From NCBI GenBank assembly GCA_029570245.1, contig JAKQSH010000377.1, positions 1 through 7,738 on the forward strand: a stretch of 7,738 nt of DNA, written 5' to 3'. Below the pieces are notes generated by a model that was not told the DNA's origin, searched no databases, and saw nothing but the letters and a program-made list of their open reading frames with translations. Positions within the stretch are counted from its first letter, which is position 1. Each line of letters starts with the position of its first letter. The position numbers and the translations under genes are program-made. The stretch is from Deltaproteobacteria bacterium. GTDB lineage: Bacteria > Myxococcota_A > SURF-8. Positions 5,929-7,738 of this stretch are shown here, in pieces.

Positions 5929-6696
5929 TCAGTCTTCACCATCCCACACACGCCGGGCCCGTTCGGTATATGCGCCGTCCGGGCCATACAATATGAAAGG
6001 CCCCTCCACTGTGAGGGGCTTTCCTTTTCCCTTGCGGGCTTCGGCCAGAACAAGAACAGCAGGAGAATCTTCTCTTGAATGCACCATGCACAGACGTGTC
6101 GGAAACAGCTTCGATTTCTCGAACATCAGAAGGATATCCGACAGTCTTTCTGCCGGATAAATCAATGCCAGATGTCCGCCGCTTTTCAGACACCGAACCG
6201 CCGTGCGTCCTATATCATTTATTTCGCATTGCAATTCGTGCTTTGCAACGGCTATCTGTTCGCTGGGACTTAAAATCCCCGACCCCTTGGGATAAAATGG
6301 CGGATTTGAAACTATAAGATTGAAACAGTCGCGGCAATCTTCCCCAAAAGTTCGCAGATCAACGTTATGCGTTTCGAAGAACTCGCTCAAGCCGTTTATT
6401 GTCGCGTTGCGAAGCGCAAGCCCGGCAAGCTCGGTTTGCAATTCCACACCTACGACATGCGATGCCTTGTTTTTTTCAAGCAGCATCAGCCCGATTATTC
6501 CGCAACCGCAACCGAGATCAAGCGCACGCGCGGCACGGCGGCCTTTGACGAAATTTACCAGCAGCGGAGCATCTACGGAATAACGATAACCGTTGCGCGG
6601 CTGAATGAGATTCAGACGGTGATTCCACATTCCGTCAAGAGTTTCCGTCTCCGGGTCAAAACGGATTTCGTTAATAGGCAATTGACGTTTAAACAC
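5929..6696 (-). CDS. trmN: tRNA1(Val) (adenine(37)-N6)-methyltransferase, TrmN6/YfiC type
   Basis: This 255-aa SAM-dependent methyltransferase belongs to the YfiC/TrmN6 group, whose E. coli member makes m6A37 in tRNA1(Val). Seen in order: an N-terminal YRYSVDAPLL segment (37-46) typical of the group; SAM motif I DLGCGCGIIG (60-69); the acidic end of strand 2, GVELQ with E85; the N6-adenine catalytic motif NPPF at 131-134 within LIVSNPPFYPKGSG; AKHEL at 151-155; and a C-terminal stretch ending in ARRVWDGED. The start is GTG (6696-6694) with GGAG (6706-6703) at 6-nt spacing, inside the 3' end of tsaC (8-bp overlap), so translation is probably coupled. It is last in purE-tsaC-trmN. Substrate is inferred from family; an adenine methyltransferase acting on another RNA is the main alternative. 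Confidence 0.9.
   Translation of the reverse strand: MFKRQLPINEIRFDPETETLDGMWNHRLNLIQPRNGYRYSVDAPLLVNFVKGRRAARALDLGCGCGIIGLMLLEKNKASHVVGVELQTELAGLALRNATINGLSEFFETHNVDLRTFGEDCRDCFNLIVSNPPFYPKGSGILSPSEQIAVAKHELQCEINDIGRTAVRCLKSGGHLALIYPAERLSDILLMFEKSKLFPTRLCMVHSREDSPAVLVLAEARKGKGKPLTVEGPFILYGPDGAYTERARRVWDGED
5997..6029 (+). terminator. Probable intrinsic terminator for rocD, embedded in the 3' part of trmN
   Basis: About 75 nt past the rocD stop, GCCCCTC (6000-6006) pairs perfectly with GAGGGGC (6013-6019) around the 6-base loop CACTGT. AAG (5997-5999) extends the stem against TTT (6020-6022) with one wobble. On the plus strand the stem runs straight into TTTCCTTTT. The hairpin lies entirely within the opposing trmN coding sequence, where it encodes PLTVEGP. 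On the minus strand the tail (CTTTCATATTG) is weaker, so termination is more likely for rocD than for trmN. Confidence 0.45.
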
Positions 6697-7306
6697 TCTT
6701 AACTCCGCAGATACGCAGAATATCGGCAGTCGCTATCGGACCTTCGCGCAGAACGACGACTTCATCTCCGCGCACGCGAACCACTGTTGAGGCCCTCTGA
6801 CCGCCACATTTTCCAGCAAGAATTCCGGCAATTCTACCGTCGAAATGCAGCATGACCTCATGGACATCACATGTTTCGGGAACACCGGACGGGTTGGCGC
6901 TGGTTGACGTAACAGGACATCCGACCAAGCTGATGAAACGCAGCGCATCCATGTTAGGGCTCAAGCGGAATCCGATGGTTCCGTCAGGAGCTGCGACACC
7001 ACAGGCGAAAACGCCCGGCTTCACATCAAGCACTATGGTCAGCGGACCCGGCCAGTAATTTTCCATAAGACGCCTTACGATATCTCCGGGCGGCTGGGCG
7101 TATCGACTGATCCACGAGTTTTCGGCAACAAGCAGCGATATGCCGCGTGAATCTTTAAGACCCTTAACGCGCCGCAGTTCGGACACAGCTTTTTCATCAT
7201 CGGCCATTACAGCCAGACCATAAACCGTTTCAGTCGGATAAGCGACCACCTGCCCGTCTCTGACTGCCAGTGCCGCTTCTTCGGGAGACAACAGAGGCAA
7301 TGTCAT
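6689..7306 (-). CDS. tsaC: Threonylcarbamoyl-AMP synthase, short TsaC/YrdC type
   Basis: TsaC makes L-threonylcarbamoyl-adenylate from threonine, bicarbonate and ATP, the first step of the universal t6A37 tRNA modification. At 205 aa it is the YrdC-only form without the Sua5 C-terminal domain. Family motifs seen: PTETVYGL at 24-31, YWPGPLTIVL at 84-93, GFRLSPN at 112-118, STSANPSG at 134-141, ASTVVRV at 172-178 and LREGPI at 186-191. The usual KxR motif appears as K48-G49-L50, with an Arg four residues on (R54); the SxN partner (S136, N138) is intact. The ATG start shares an ATGA overlap with the purE stop and has no strong SD, pointing to coupled translation. It is the middle gene of purE-tsaC-trmN, and its stop lies inside the start of trmN. 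Confidence 0.93.
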   Translation of the reverse strand: MTLPLLSPEEAALAVRDGQVVAYPTETVYGLAVMADDEKAVSELRRVKGLKDSRGISLLVAENSWISRYAQPPGDIVRRLMENYWPGPLTIVLDVKPGVFACGVAAPDGTIGFRLSPNMDALRFISLVGCPVTSTSANPSGVPETCDVHEVMLHFDGRIAGILAGKCGGQRASTVVRVRGDEVVVLREGPIATADILRICGVKSV

Positions 7307-7738
7307 TTTAAGAAAAGTTCCTTCTGCATTTTCGCGTCGGCTTCGGCCACAGCTTTTGCCTGATCCTTACGGTAAGCCAGCAGTTTTCCGGCCAGTTCGT
7401 CGTCGTTCAAGGCCAGCATTTCAAGTGCAAAAAGACCGGCGTTCTTTGCTCCGGCCTTGCCGATTCCCATTGTCGCGACAGGCACACCCGGCGGCATCTG
7501 AACGGTTGAAAGCAACGCATCAAGACCGCCCAGGCTGGAAGCCTCCAACGGCACCCCTATTACCGGAAGAACAGTCTGCGAAGCGATTACGCCCGCCAGA
7601 TGGGCTGCCATGCCGGCGCCGACGATGAAACACTTCGCACCGTCGCGCAGGGCTTCTTTTACGATTTTTACGGTGCGCTCATGCGTGCGGTGAGCGGAAG
7701 TAACGCTCATGCGTGCGGAAACGCCGAACTCGCCCAGA
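7303..7738 (-). CDS. purE: 5-(carboxyamino)imidazole ribonucleotide mutase PurE (class I), N-terminus outside window
   Basis: PurE converts N5-CAIR to CAIR in de novo purine biosynthesis. The C-terminal 144 residues are visible. The frame stays open to the right edge, reading LGEFGVSAR before an internal Met, where PurE proteins have a conserved segment, so that Met (7710-7708) is not the start and roughly 20 residues including the N-terminal GS.SD-type motif are missing. Present are the active-site SAHRT, the phosphate/ribose-site GAGMAAHLAG, LPVIGVPL, GGLDALLSTVQMPPGVPVAT and a GIGKAGAKNAGLFA-type ending. The presence of QMPPG and AAHL marks the class I mutase rather than the class II AIR carboxylase. 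No purK is visible here. Its stop overlaps the tsaC start by four bases (ATGA). Any promoter lies beyond the window. Confidence 0.95.
   Translation of the reverse strand, partial: LGEFGVSARMSVTSAHRTHERTVKIVKEALRDGAKCFIVGAGMAAHLAGVIASQTVLPVIGVPLEASSLGGLDALLSTVQMPPGVPVATMGIGKAGAKNAGLFALEMLALNDDELAGKLLAYRKDQAKAVAEADAKMQKELFLK

Noticed and set aside
7708..7710. Internal ATG as the start of PurE.
   Set aside because: The frame continues open upstream with residues that fit the PurE family, and the SAHRT motif would sit only a few residues from the N-terminus, so the gene is simply cut by the window edge.

Overview
The window looks like a stretch of chromosomal core genome from a bacterium of intermediate GC content (about half G+C by eye). 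It has standard bacterial Shine-Dalgarno sites and two good sigma70-type promoters. The one taxonomic hint is a secreted lipoprotein with a cysteine-rich head, ASH-type 'choice-of-anchor D' repeats and a PKD-like domain, an architecture common in Myxococcota/Bradymonadota-like and other deep 'deltaproteobacterial' lineages. That placement is a weak inference. I see no mobile element, CRISPR array, tRNA, rRNA or phage gene.

Layout: (1) 1-1518, minus strand, the first 506 residues of a large lipoprotein that runs off the left edge, with its own promoter in the 156-bp gap before it. (2) 1675-2907, minus strand, a tight pair yraN -> rsmI. (3) 2960-4609, plus strand, a divergent 549-aa protein I do not recognise; its promoter overlaps the start of yraN. 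(4) 4716-5921, plus strand, rocD, preceded by alternative hairpins. (5) 5929-7738, minus strand, a chain of overlapping genes purE -> tsaC -> trmN, convergent with rocD; purE loses its N-terminus at the right edge.

Functions: most genes are housekeeping. rsmI modifies 16S rRNA at C1402. tsaC and trmN both lead to modifications of adenosine 37 in tRNA. purE is a purine biosynthesis step. rocD links ornithine with glutamate semialdehyde/proline metabolism. yraN is a conserved nuclease-fold protein of unresolved role.

No complete undescribed multi-gene system is evident. The real unknown is the 549-aa protein: an unrecognised ~330-residue globular N-terminal part, an acidic disordered linker with a possible sliding-clamp-like peptide, a regular heptad coiled coil, and a Trp-rich basic C-terminal tail. 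Secondary points of interest are a TsaC whose usual KxR active-site motif reads K-G-L, an apparent terminator hairpin lying inside the opposing trmN coding sequence, and mutually exclusive hairpins ahead of rocD.
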